From Thalassiosira profunda (taxonomy: Eukaryota; Bacillariophyta; Thalassiosirophyceae; Thalassiosirales; Thalassiosiraceae), in the NCBI GenBank assembly GCA_036939355.1, contig JALLAP010008082.1, positions 1 to 19,368 on the forward strand: a stretch of 19,368 nt of DNA, given 5' to 3'. The notes under the pieces are model-generated. The model did no database searches, was not told the origin of the DNA, and worked only from the letters and a program-made list of their open reading frames with translations. The position numbers and the translations under genes are program-made. Below, piece by piece: positions 1-8,783 of the stretch. How positions within the stretch are numbered: the first letter of the stretch is position 1; each line of letters starts with the position of its first letter.

Positions 1-574
1 GATGTAGCCGATTGTGCTCGATGTTCCACGCCTCGGGCTGCATCCAATCCAACCAGTCGACGCACCGGTTCACCAATCCCAGAGCGAAACCCCGGGAGTT
101 GAACTTTCCGGCGTCCACGCGATTATATCCACCATGGCAGACATGGTGGCCGATCATCGTCCAGCTCGCGTACGTCCACGTGCTCAGCGCCGCGACGGTG
201 AGCGGGTTGGGCGCCATCCAGACCGTGCCCAATCCCACCACCGCCGCAATGTTCCTCCATCCGACAATCTTCTCGAGGTGCTCCACGTCCGCCTCGCCGG
301 TCTCGGCGAGAAGATCCTTGCCGAGTGCGGCCACCTCCTTTCCGAACGCGGCGTAGTCGAGGTCGGCGATCCACCGATCTTCGGGATCGAGGAGCGACGG
401 CGGGGTCTTTGTGGATGCCTCGTCGGAGGGCGCCAGGGGCACGTCGAGGGGCAAAGCGACGGCATGCTTCGCGGTCGCCGGCTTCGGGGCGACGAGCGGA
501 GGGCGGCCGCCGACATTGAAGGCCGCGGCCGCCGAGGAGAGGGCGGCGAGGGAGGCGCCGTATCGGACGAGCAT
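1..574 (-). CDS. Plastid-targeted fatty acid desaturase (5' part, runs off left edge)
   Basis: Membrane di-iron fatty acid desaturase, which introduces a double bond into an acyl chain; the partial sequence does not show substrate or position. The frame is open from ATG at 572-574 to base 1 (191 codons), so the C-terminal part lies outside the window. The N-terminus (residues 1-20) is a hydrophobic Ala-rich signal followed by SAAAAFNVGG, which resembles the signal peptide plus Phe motif of secondary red plastids; this suggests a plastid location. Residues about 105-140 are hydrophobic and membrane-like. A first histidine box is visible at 143-147 (GHHVCHGG), and a second begins at 183-191 (WNIEHNRLH) and is cut by the window edge. 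No in-frame ATG lies shortly upstream. It is divergent from the reductase gene at 929. Family recognition is by motifs only; subtype is not resolved. Confidence 0.85.
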   Translation of the reverse strand, partial: MLVRYGASLAALSSAAAAFNVGGRPPLVAPKPATAKHAVALPLDVPLAPSDEASTKTPPSLLDPEDRWIADLDYAAFGKEVAALGKDLLAETGEADVEHLEKIVGWRNIAAVVGLGTVWMAPNPLTVAALSTWTYASWTMIGHHVCHGGYNRVDAGKFNSRGFALGLVNRCVDWLDWMQPEAWNIEHNRLH

Positions 575-928
575 GGCTGCGATGGGATTGGCTTTGCAAA
601 GAACAATATGAGCACGAGTTGTGAGCACGCCTATCCCATCGGCATTTTTTTGCAAAGCTTGGTGGAGCAGGGAGGAGGCGGCCAATGCTTCGCAGTGAAG
701 TTGGGACACGTGTTGTCCGAGAGAGCCGCGGAGGTGACGCACGACGAGCCCGGAGACGAAGACGTCGCCCGCCTGAGATGATGAGAGGAGAGCTGGATGG
801 AGGAGAGGGCGGAGAGGGTTCGCTGGTCGATGCATGCTATGTATGTCTCGCTGCTCTTGCGTTGGTGGTTGCCAAGGGAGATAAATGTCGATAGATCTGT
901 GCGGTAGGGTTGCAGTAGACACAGCATC
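575..928. promoter_or_regulatory. Shared upstream region of desaturase (-) and MDR reductase (+)
   Basis: This 354-bp head-to-head spacer must hold the 5' UTRs and promoters of both flanking genes. No clear TATA box was seen near either start. The palindrome CTTTGCAAAG occurs at 592-601, and TTTGCAAAG recurs near 649-657. The open frames that cross this spacer have no recognisable protein similarity. No regulator can be named. Confidence 0.4.
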
Positions 929-2076
929 ATGGCGAGCGACGTCCCCGCGACGATGAAGCGCCTCGTGGCGAAGGAGCCCGGCCACGACGTGGCCAGCTGC
1001 AAGATCGAGGTCGAAACGGCGGACGTGCCCTCTCCGAAGAGCGGCGAGCTGTTGTGAGTTGATTATGTGTTCATGTGCACTTATTGTTTCATACGATTGC
1101 GTTGGTGCTGGATACTAACATCCTCCGTCCGGATAGGATCCGCGTCGTGGCGGCGCCCATCAACCCCTCAGACTACGGCGAGTGGTACAAATCCAATGCA
1201 TCCAAGTATCCCCTGACCATGGGCAAGGAGGGCTGCGGCGTCGTCGTCCAATCCGGCGGCGGGCTGGCCACCTACCGATTCTCCATCGGAGCCAAGGTGG
1301 GATTCATCGGCCTCACGAAGGGGCAGGGCTCGTACTCGGAGTATGTGAGCGTTGACGCCTCGAGTTGCTTCAACATGCCCGATGACGTGCCCATCGAGGA
1401 CTGCGCTTCTTTCTTTGTCAATCCGTACACGGCCATTGGCATCCTCGACACGGCCGTGAACAAGGAGAAGAGCCCTGCGTTTGTCCATACCGCTGCGGCA
1501 AGCCAATTGGGGCAGATGATTGCCAAGCTCGCCCCGGAGGAGGATGTGGACGTGATCCATGTCGTGAGGAGGGAGGAGCAGGCAGAGATCCTGAGAAAAT
1601 TAGGTGCTGAGCACGTTGTCGTCACTGGCTCGGGAAGCGACGAGGAGAGTATGGAAAAATGGAAGGAGGAGCTGAAACGGAAGATCAAGGAGCTGGATTG
1701 CACGTGCGCCTTCGACGCCGTCTCGGGACGGATGACGGGCGACCTGTTGGATTGCATGCCTCCCAAAGGAACGGTCTACACCTACGGCGGATTGGCGGGC
1801 AAGTGCTCCAATATCACGCCTTCGGATCTCATCTATCGCAAAAAGGAATTGAAGGGGTTTTTGCTTACGAATTGGGTGAGGGATGGGGGCATGATGTCGA
1901 TGGTTCCGAGAATGCTCCGGGCGTCGGGCAAGGTCAACGCGGGGCTGAAGGGACCGGATGGGTGGAGTAGCACACAGTTCGAAGACACCACGCTGGAGAA
2001 GGCGCACGACGACATTGTTCGATTGTTGAGCAGCAGCGCTACCGGGAAGAAGCTCCGCATCCGGTTCGACAAGTAA
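929..2076 (+). CDS. Zinc-independent MDR-family NAD(P)H reductase (enoyl/quinone reductase-like)
   Basis: Medium-chain dehydrogenase/reductase of the quinone reductase / enoyl reductase type, expected to use NAD(P)H to reduce an enone, enoyl thioester or quinone; the real substrate is unknown. Exons are 929-1053 and 1137-2076, giving 354 aa. The 83-nt intron (1054-1136) has a GTGAGT donor, a TAG acceptor and a perfect TACTAAC branch site at 1113-1119. Splicing joins in phase 2 to read ...SGELLIRVVAAPINPSDYGEWY, the GroES-like N-terminal fold. Residues 71-78 (GKEGCGVV) are the family glycine motif. The nucleotide-binding fold starts near 157-170 (FVHTAAASQLGQMI), a variant of the usual GxGxxG. 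The clustered Cys ligands of zinc alcohol dehydrogenases are not seen. The start was chosen because it gives the complete N-terminal strand. No plastid or mitochondrial targeting is obvious. Confidence 0.85.
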
Positions 2077-2137
2077 AGAGTGCAATGAATGAACGATGAA
2101 TGTGCTTGCGTCCTCGGAAAGGGGAGGGTGAGCTCTC

Positions 2138-3126
2138 TCAGGGATGCAATACGCATGGGCCGAGAGGAGCACCCACAATTCTTGCTACATCGATTTGATA
2201 GTTGTAACACTATGGTTATCGAAACAAGGAGGCGATGTCTCGGCGACTTACCTTTGCTACAGCAGCTCGAATAGAACAGGAACACGAACGTGACGACAAA
2301 ACAACAACCGAGGAACAGAGCCGAGCATGAGATATCCAACACTGGTGCCGCGTAGGCATGGCCAGAGTGCTTGCTCGAATGCAGATCCCAGATCTGCGCG
2401 GTCTCGCCGGATACAAGGTAGCTACCGAAGATGAGATAGGCTTCTCGGAATGGGTGGTCAGAACTCAGAGCCCAGCAAGGCATTTTCCGAACTGTTGCGT
2501 GTGGCAGAGGGAATGGACAGTTGGCTGTTGCACTCCTCCAGCGAGGAATGTTTGGCAGAAGGATCAGGAAGACTCCAGTCTCTAATCACTTTGTCGCACA
2601 TGACCGTTTGCGAGGGATTGGAAGACCCTACGACCGTTCGTTCTGATCTCAAAGTCGTCCAGCCTGACGCGCGATGTCCCATGAAGCATCTCGCGGGTCG
2701 TGTTGTGATACAAGAGCAGCATCTTTGCATCGACAACGCCAGAAGTTTCGTAGTCCCCTCCTTCGCTTCATTTCGGTGCAATTGCCGAAGGTCACCTGAC
2801 TAGGACAGAACTGAAACCACGCTGCCCACCACATGGCCCACGGGAACGAAAGCACCCTATTCGAACTCAACTCATCCACACAGAGCATCCCGTGTGAACC
2901 CCAAACGTTTATCGTTACACCTCATCCATTGGACCTCCAAGGAGACTACACGATTCCCTACTGGATGGCTCCATCTCCGCATCATCGCGGATGCAGAAGA
3001 TGGAGCCTCTTGATCTCGAAGGCCATCCTTGGCTCAAACGGCCAGGGACGGCACAAGCCTGTGCGCCAAAGCACATCCTTGAATCAACCAAACAAACAAC
3101 CCCGAGGAGATGGACTTGAGCTACCT
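2138..3126 (-). CDS. Unrecognised multi-exon gene, probable C-terminal membrane segment
   Basis: I do not recognise this protein and the model is partial. The best-supported part is the 3' end: an exon at 2252-2581, a consensus donor (GTAAGT at 2251-2246), a 67-nt intron (2185-2251), and a final exon at 2138-2184 ending in TGA. A further exon at about 2632-2762 joins through a 50-nt GT-AG intron in the correct phase. It contains a stretch near 2690-2740 reading AKMLLLYHNTTREMLHGTSR. An acceptor with a long pyrimidine tract lies at 3127-3150 and starts an open exon running down to about 2918. The link between that exon and the 2762 exon is uncertain. The 2252-2581 exon ends with a hydrophobic segment of about 23 residues (SALFLGCCFVVTFVFLFYSS), so the protein may be membrane-anchored near its C-terminus. 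GC content is lower than in the neighbours. It could instead be a decayed gene or non-coding RNA. The 5' end is unresolved. Confidence 0.3.
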
Positions 3127-3403
3127 GAAAGAGACAGAAGAGAGAAACATCGGTGAGGATCTTGTCGCTGGCTTGGCAGCGAACAAGGGTGAGAGGAGGG
3201 CGTTGGGAAAGGTAAGGTGTCCTGATCTCGAATGACAGCGCTTTTGTTCGGGCCAAACCAGTCGTCTGTCGAACTCGCTGAAGCTGAGCCGTCAGTCTCT
3301 CGGGTCTTCGCGACACTCAGCCATGGACTGGATCTTCCTTCGGGGACAGCGTGCAGCTAACCAGAGTACACTCTCGTCTAACGCTCAGCTGCTGGCGACG
3401 AAG
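3127..3403. other. Presumed 5' region of the unrecognised minus-strand gene
   Basis: Read on the minus strand, 3127-3150 is a strong polypyrimidine tract and CAG acceptor. This suggests that an upstream exon or 5' UTR lies between about 3160 and 3340, but no convincing start exon was found. Short open frames occur on both strands with no recognisable similarity. Confidence 0.25.
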
Positions 3404-4000
3404 CTTCAGGATCTCTTCTCACTTCAGGGACTTCTGGCTCTGACAGGACAAACCTGCAAATGGGGAGAACGGTACTCACAGGCAGCGACCAGCCACCCGG
3501 ATTATCACCCAAAAGCCTCGCCGGATATTGAAGAGGCAACGGGGCTCGCAACCTTCCGGACCACGCAAACTTCAGGAACGCTTCGAACTTCAGGGACATC
3601 GGGAAATTGGAACTAGGAGCAGCTGCACCCCAACTCAACACGACCCACGAGGGCCTTCCTTCAGGGAAGAACCATCTCCAAAGGGAACTCAAGGGACGCA
3701 GACCGGAAGGTAGCAAGGAAGCAATCTCGGGTCTCTCTCCTCGTGACAGGGACAGGATGAATCCTTCTGCAGGTTCTCTCTGGAGCTCGTCCAATCTTCA
3801 GGGGCATAACGCCTTTCTCGGAGGGCCATCTTCAGGGACTCGAGATCGGGAACACTCTCTGAGCGCTAGCCTTCTGGAACACTCGAACTTCTTCGGTCGA
3901 TGATTCAGCTTCGGGAACAAACCACTCTCTCTCTCGGAGCGCAAGCTTCTGGAACACTCGTCTGGAGCGCAAGTCTTCTGGGATCTCGTGTCTTCGGGAA
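3404..4000 (+). repeat. Array of CTTCNGG(G/A)A repeats with heat-shock-element-like dyads
   Basis: About 14 copies of a CTTCNGG core, all in the same orientation, occur at 3404, 3422, 3431, 3553, 3570, 3588, 3659, 3796, 3830, 3871, 3909, 3946, 3975 and 3992. Five contain an exact TTCNNGAA inverted pair (3571-3578, 3872-3879, 3910-3917, 3947-3954, 3993-4000), the core of eukaryotic heat-shock elements. The 15-mer CTTCTGGAACACTCG occurs exactly twice (3871-3885 and 3946-3960) inside a longer imperfect tandem unit that also carries GAGCGC(A/T)AG. No coding frame across the array has recognisable similarity. It lies upstream of the minus-strand gene ending at 2138 and downstream of the RNA-binding protein gene. 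Confidence 0.6.
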
Positions 4001-4054
4001 GCCTTCGCCCAACACCCTCCTCAAACCCACATCACACCGCAACTTACCAACGAT

Positions 4055-5910
4055 CTAATACCCGCCGCCTCCGTACCCTCCGCCTCCCGAATATCCTCCC
4101 CCGCCGCCGCCTCCGTAGCCTCCGCCGCCACGACCACCATAGTCATCGCGGCCGCCTCCGTAGCCTCCGCCTGGAATTGCAACAAGAAACGAAGAAGGGG
4201 GTATGTGTGTGAGACAAATGAAAGAAAGGAAGAAGAAAGACGGGGAGCAGTAAGACACTCACCGCCGCCGCCGTATCCTCCTCCGCCGCCACGGCGATCG
4301 TCGTATCCCCCGCCTCCTCCGTAGCCTCCTGATGGCAGAAATAAGGTACACCCAAAAGGTGAGTGAGAGATGTCCAGAGGGGAAGGTCATCACATCTTCA
4401 GGGTGCAGACAAAACGGAGCCACAAAACCCACCTCCTCCGCCGCCACGTCCACCGTAGTCATCATATCCTCCTCCTCCTCCCCCGTAGCCTCCTGATGGC
4501 AGACATACACGTACAAAGTGTTGGGGGTGAGAGGTGTGTGTCATGAGGCGGAGATCGACCCCTTGTGCGCATCGACAACGGCAAAACTCACCTCCCCCGC
4601 CGCCGTAGCCCCCACCACGCCCGCCGCCGTAGTCGTCACGGCCGCCGTATCCCCCGCCTCCATATCCACCTCCTGCAATGTGGGCGTAAACAAGTCAAGT
4701 GTGGGGTGAGACACTTCAAGTACAAAATCTGTGCACATCATGTGCACAGTCATGAAAAATAACACTCACCTCCGTAGCCTCCTCCCCCGCCTCCGTATCC
4801 ACCGCCCCCGTATCCTCCGCCGCCGCCACGTCCTCCCCCGCCCATGCCTGAGGTGTAGATAGAATAGCCATGAAACCAAAGGGGTGAGATTTGACCGTGA
4901 GACAATAAACTTTTCCCCTTGCAAACACACATCCCCAACTCCCCCCAAAATTCACCACTCACCCTTGGGCTGGGCCTCGTTGACGCGCAAGCTCCTCCCG
5001 TCGAGCTCCATCCCGTTGACCTTCCCGCACGCAACCTCGGCCTCCTTGGCCGGCATGGTCACGAACGCGAATCCGCGGGGACGCCCCGAATCGCGGTCCG
5101 TGGGGAGGAAGCAGTCGGTCACGGCGCCGTACTGCTCGAACATCCCCCGCACCGACTCCTCGGTGGTGTCGAACGAGAGGTTCCCGACGTAGAGCTTCAC
5201 CTCCGCGCTCCCCTGGGGGTTGAAGGTGCCGTACCCCCCGGGGCCGAGGCCCCGGGACCCTCCCCCGAAGCCGCCGCGGTCCGCGGGACCCTCCCCGCGG
5301 GGCTTGGATTCGTTCACGCGCACGGTCCGCCCGTCGAGCTGGGATTGGTCCATCTTGGCGATGGCCTCCTCGGCCGCCGCGCGGGTCGCGAGGGTGACGA
5401 AGCCGAAGCCGCGGGGGCGGCTGGTGCCGCGCTCCATGGGGAGGAAGACGTCGGTGACGGAGCCGAAGGCGCCGAAGACCTCGCGGAGGCGCGACTCGTC
5501 GGTGGCTGATGTGATATATAATTGCAATTAATATAGAGGGGTGGTGAGCAATTGGGGGCATGGGATGGGATGGCTAACATTCATGACGGCGTCTCTACAA
5601 GATTCAATCCCACGCATTGCCAAATGATCAATCTCCGGGCGGCCCCAATGAAATTTCTCCGCCATGCCAGCCAACAATAATTGCAAAACGCACCGTAATC
5701 GAGGTTGCCCACGTAGAGCTTGACCTCGTCCCCGCCTCCCTCTCCTCCTCCGCCGTTCAGGGCGTCCCCACCGCCATTTTCAGCGGGAGGAGGGGCTCCA
5801 TCAGTCGGAGGGGGAGCGTCGCCCTCGGCGGGCGGCGGGGCCCCGTCGGCGGCCGCGCCGCGGTCGGGGGAGCGCGAGCGGGAGCGGGAACGGGAGCGGT
5901 CGTCGGCCAT
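4055..5910 (-). CDS. SR/two-RRM/glycine-rich (RGG) RNA-binding protein, seven exons
   Basis: Predicted nuclear hnRNP-like RNA-binding protein acting in mRNA processing, export or stability. Exons in transcription order are 5694-5910, 4963-5505, 4770-4847, 4592-4672, 4433-4492, 4263-4328 and 4055-4170; together they give 1161 nt and 386 aa ending in TAG. Residues 1-18 are an Arg-Ser tract and 19-60 a Pro/Gly-rich linker. RRM1 (about 64-138) has RNP2 LYVGNL at 65-70 and RNP1 RGFGFVTL at 104-111. RRM2 (about 175-248) has LYVGNL at 177-182 and RGFAFVTM at 216-223. Residues 254-386 are GGYGGG and DDYGGRGG repeats. The first intron (5506-5693, 188 nt) interrupts RRM1 right after RNP2. The five downstream introns are all phase 1, and the exons between them are multiples of three. 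The start has the expected SR N-terminus. Resembles cold-inducible or nucleolin-like GAR proteins; exact orthology is not resolved. Confidence 0.9.
4263..4847 (-). repeat. Tandem array of duplicated mini-exons encoding Gly-Tyr repeats
   Basis: Four internal exons of 78, 81, 60 and 66 nt each begin with G(G/C) completing a Gly codon, end in G before GT, and encode GYGGGG-type repeats. The acceptors of the 60- and 66-nt exons share an identical stretch running from the intron end (CTGCCATCAG) into the exon (GAGGCTACGG), at 4483-4502 and 4319-4338. That is direct evidence of duplication of an intron-exon unit. The final exon (4055-4170) encodes the same repeat type. Confidence 0.75.
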
Positions 5911-6334
5911 GATGCTGGTGCGGTTGGGTGATGGATAGGGCGGGCGGGTGCTAAGAGTGAGCGTGGCCGCGGGAAGGCGGGAAATGTGGCAAGATCTTTG
6001 GTTTGCTTGGGCGGGCGCAAAGATTTTGTGGATTGGTTATGAGCCCATCAACTCGGTGCACGAGCTTCCGCTGTGCTGCAAGCTTCGTTCAGCAAGGGAG
6101 ACAGTCACAATGACCTCCCGCCTTCTCTCCGTCTCTCACCAATCTGCCATGCTGCCAATGCGCCGAGCTGCTGAGCAGACCAATGACCCGATCGACATGA
6201 CTCCAACGACGACTCTTGCGCCTCTGCCTTCTTGCCCATTTGCACGCACTGCGCTGCCTTCCCAACATGCTAGGTACTGCTTGAGTTCACAATTCTTCTA
6301 CAGCTCCCACTCAAACAACTCTTCGACAGCAACA
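5911..6334. promoter_or_regulatory. Bidirectional upstream region with four CCAAT boxes
   Basis: This 424-bp spacer separates the divergent RNA-binding protein (-) and methyltransferase-like (+) genes. CCAAT occurs at 6139-6143, 6155-6159 and 6180-6184, and in inverted form (ATTGG) at 6032-6036. CCAAT boxes bind NF-Y in many eukaryotes; their use here is inferred. Although an open frame runs through this spacer into the gene at 6335, the protein upstream of 6335 shows no similarity and carries several possible starts, so the start was placed at the Met just before the hydrophobic anchor. Confidence 0.45.
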
Positions 6335-7512
6335 ATGCAACAGCGGCATCAAATCGTCCTTTCCGTCCTCGGCGTCGCGGCCTGGTCGGGGTTCCTCCTT
6401 GGAGGCCACAAGTCGTCTCCCGTCGATCAGGTCCGTCGTGCCCTACGCGTCGTCGACACGTCGAGCGCCGATCGCTTGGGCGGGCTGCGCGATCCCAAGA
6501 CGGTCGTCCACCGCCCCCACTCAGCCTTGGCCGCCTCCCTCCCCCCGCCCCAAGTGACGCCCAACGGCCATCCCGACTTCGAGTCCATCCTGGAGCAGTA
6601 CGTCCCCGCGAACGAGCGCAGTCACTACCTCATCAACATCGGGGCGCGCGACGGGAAGGAGCACGACCCGACGTACCCCCTCCTCGCCCGGGGGTACGAC
6701 GGCATCCTCTTCGAGGGCGACGACGAGGTGAAGGAGGCGCTGCACGCCAACGTCGCGGCGTTGGAGTCGAAGACGAAGCCCGCGATCTCGTGGGGCTTCC
6801 TCACTCCGGACACGGTGCTCGAGCGCCTCGCGGCCGGCGGGGCGCGGAAGGACGCGGACGTCTTCAAGGTGGACGTGGACTCGTTCGACGCCGNCAGATG
6901 GTAGAGTTCAACCCTGACATTGCCCCACCGTTGGCCTGGCGCCAGATGTACTCGCCCCACCCCTTCAAATTCGACAAGGTCGCCCTTGGCAACTATGGCG
7001 CCTCCGCTTCGGCTTGGCACCAAATCTTGACCGAGAAGTACGGCTTCGGTCTCGTGGCGATGGAGGTCGACGATCCTCGCGAGGGCTGTTCTCGTTGCGA
7101 GCACAACATGTGGTTCGTGTCTCCCGAGATCCTCGCGCGGCGGGGCCTCCGTCCCCACACCCACGAAGAGGTCACGTCGTTGTTCTGGGAGACCCACCAC
7201 GCCGCCCGTCGCGTCTATTGCCTCCACGCCCGGACGCCGTGCGGGCTGATGTGGCCCGCGGCCGTGACGGACGCGGTGCCAGGGGGTGTGGAGAAGTTGT
7301 CGCCGTTGCAGGCGAGGCTGAAGGTGTCGCTGGCGGTGACGGATCCGAATGCAGGCGCGGGGCTGCGGAAGGCGTACCACGATGCAGTGGTGGTCCCGTT
7401 CCTACAGCAGATGCGGAATGCGTGCAACTGCAAGACGTGCCAGGGAGGCGATCCATGCCTGAGCGAGTGGACCGTGGTGCAAAGCACGAGGGTCCAGGAG
7501 GCCACTGCCTGA
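6335..7512 (+). CDS. FkbM-like methyltransferase-type protein, type II membrane anchor (broken by an N)
   Basis: Predicted SAM-dependent methyltransferase-like protein, probably luminal in the secretory system. Residues 7-23 form a hydrophobic signal-anchor (QIVLSVLGVAAWSGFLLGG). NIGARDG at 101-107 fits the SAM-binding motif I, FEGD at 126-129 the acidic residue after strand 2, and FKVDVDSFDA near 176-185 the motif normally leading into a short variable stretch and then INPDIxPP. Here EFNPDIAPPLAWRQMY follows, but in another frame, just after the single N at 6894. The two halves clearly belong to one gene; the frame change and missing 15-20 residues point to an unresolved gap rather than a mutation. 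The C-terminal half has paired Cys (GCSRCEHNMWF; CNCKTCQGGDPC). It is convergent with the CCDC130-like gene. No restored join is proposed; acceptor substrate is unknown. Confidence 0.75.
6894..6894. other. Ambiguous base, probable collapsed assembly gap
   Basis: The only N in the window lies inside the methyltransferase-like coding region. Coding signal is strong on both sides, but the frame differs by one and a family-typical segment of roughly 15-20 residues is absent, so the N probably stands for several tens of unknown bases. Confidence 0.7.
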
Positions 7513-7700
7513 GAAACCGAGTGGTGATTACATTAATGGACGCAGACACCGCAACCAATAACTGTATTGTACTCACGAAGCTTGTTGGAGAGCGGGCCGC
7601 CCCTCTCCCACTCTCCTCAGGCGCCTCTTGTTGTCTATCAGTGATGCAATTATCAGCGTGCATAGGAAAGACAGAAGAAGCCAATGTGCGCGCTCGTTCC

Positions 7701-8783
7701 TTATTCGCTATCAGATGCGTAGAAACCCGACAAGGCGGCCAACGCACCTTGATCGGGCGATGGAGGGGATGTCACTGCCACCTTCGGTTGGCCTCCCAAC
7801 GGTTGCGTGCAAATAGGTATCTTCCGCTTCGGCATCGGCTTCGTCGCATCATCGGCCGCTCCACTTCCCCTGGCTTTACCCTGACCAGAAGAAGCTGCAG
7901 CATCGCTCTCTCCCGCTCGTCTGCCCCCCGAAGACTTCTTCTTCTTCGTCGGAGAGCCCTTCGCCCCGAAAATGCCCCCCGCCCGCACGCTGCGAAATCG
8001 ATCCTTTTCGGATTGCAGCGCCCGACCGCCCTCCCGGCTCCGCATCGCTCTTTGGGCAAGGGCCGCATCCTCCGCCCGTCCCTCGGCCAGTTCGATGCCC
8101 TTCCCCAGCCCCAATCCCGCCGCCTCTCCCAGCCTCCTCTTTTTGGCCTTGCGGTCCTTTCTAAAGGTCGCCCGGATGGAGGCGTTGGCGTCCGCATCCT
8201 CCAACAGTTTCGCATTGAGGCCAATCAACGACTCCATGTGCTCGTGCTCCGTCTGGGCCTTGCGGTGGCCCGCCACGTGACTCTCCAACCGATGCAGATT
8301 TCCGTCCGCGTCGTCGGGGGCGTCGAGTTTGCCATTCTTGTACTCCAATATTCCGTTGCCAAAGTCGGTGTCGATGACGCCGCGCGTCCCCGCCTCGGCG
8401 CTGTCGAATTCCTCCACCTTCTTCCTAATGCCCGACACATAATCAAATGTCCTCTCTTTGGGATTGGTGCGGATCTTGAACTCGCACTCCTGACACGCTC
8501 TGCAATTCGTCGTGAACTCGTATATTTTCGTGGTGAAATAATCGTCCACATGCGCCTTGTGGGCGTTGAACCGCGTGCCCTTCCCCACGATGTTTTGGCA
8601 CTTGGTGCAGAATCCATCGAAGGGCAATTCGAAGCGGCAGACGTTGCGCTGGAGAAATTGATTGTGGCCCTTGAATCCGGGTTGGTTGTGTTGAGAGACG
8701 GACTTCTTCTTGTAGGCGCCCGAATCGTGGTAGGACGGCGGGATGTAGTAGCCGTCGGCCTGCGTAGCGGCGAGGGAGCTCAT
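7701..8783 (-). CDS. CCDC130/Saf4 (YJU2/CWC16 family) splicing factor
   Basis: Spliceosome-associated protein of the CWC16 family, which joins the catalytic spliceosome around the first transesterification or acts in splice-site and intron choice. The CDS is a single exon of 360 aa. The start at 8781-8783 gives MSSLAATQADGYYIPPSYHD, matching the conserved ADGYYPP-type N-terminus; an in-frame start at 8894 would add 37 residues unlike the family. A four-Cys zinc site is formed by C59/C62 (FCTKC) and C94/C97 (CRAC), with the linker GKGTRFNAHKAHVDDYFTTKIYEF typical of this family. After C97, the segment reading TNPKERTFDYVSGIRKK corresponds to the CCDC130/Saf4 branch rather than YJU2. The C-terminal third is basic and low-complexity, consistent with nuclear localisation. 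It is convergent with the gene ending at 7512 and divergent from the DUF445 gene. Confidence 0.9.
   Translation of the reverse strand: MSSLAATQADGYYIPPSYHDSGAYKKKSVSQHNQPGFKGHNQFLQRNVCRFELPFDGFCTKCQNIVGKGTRFNAHKAHVDDYFTTKIYEFTTNCRACQECEFKIRTNPKERTFDYVSGIRKKVEEFDSAEAGTRGVIDTDFGNGILEYKNGKLDAPDDADGNLHRLESHVAGHRKAQTEHEHMESLIGLNAKLLEDADANASIRATFRKDRKAKKRRLGEAAGLGLGKGIELAEGRAEDAALAQRAMRSREGGRALQSEKDRFRSVRAGGIFGAKGSPTKKKKSSGGRRAGESDAAASSGQGKARGSGAADDATKPMPKRKIPICTQPLGGQPKVAVTSPPSPDQGALAALSGFYASDSE

Noticed and set aside
592..657. CTTTGCAAAG palindrome and second TTTGCAAAG copy
   Set aside because: Short AT/GC palindrome without clear spacing or partner; chance cannot be excluded.
14..781. Plus-strand open frame of 255 codons at the left edge
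   Set aside because: It is antisense to the desaturase, whose histidine boxes and plastid leader are unmistakable; the composition is that of a shadow frame.
3110..3235. Short plus-strand frame starting MDLSYLKETEERNIGEDLVA and ending at a GTAAGG-like donor
   Set aside because: It looks protein-like, but the start coincides with the reverse complement of a polypyrimidine tract and acceptor of the minus-strand gene, and no convincing downstream exon was found.
4919..5509. Plus-strand open frame of 196 codons
   Set aside because: It is antisense to the exon encoding both RRM domains and has no similarity of its own.
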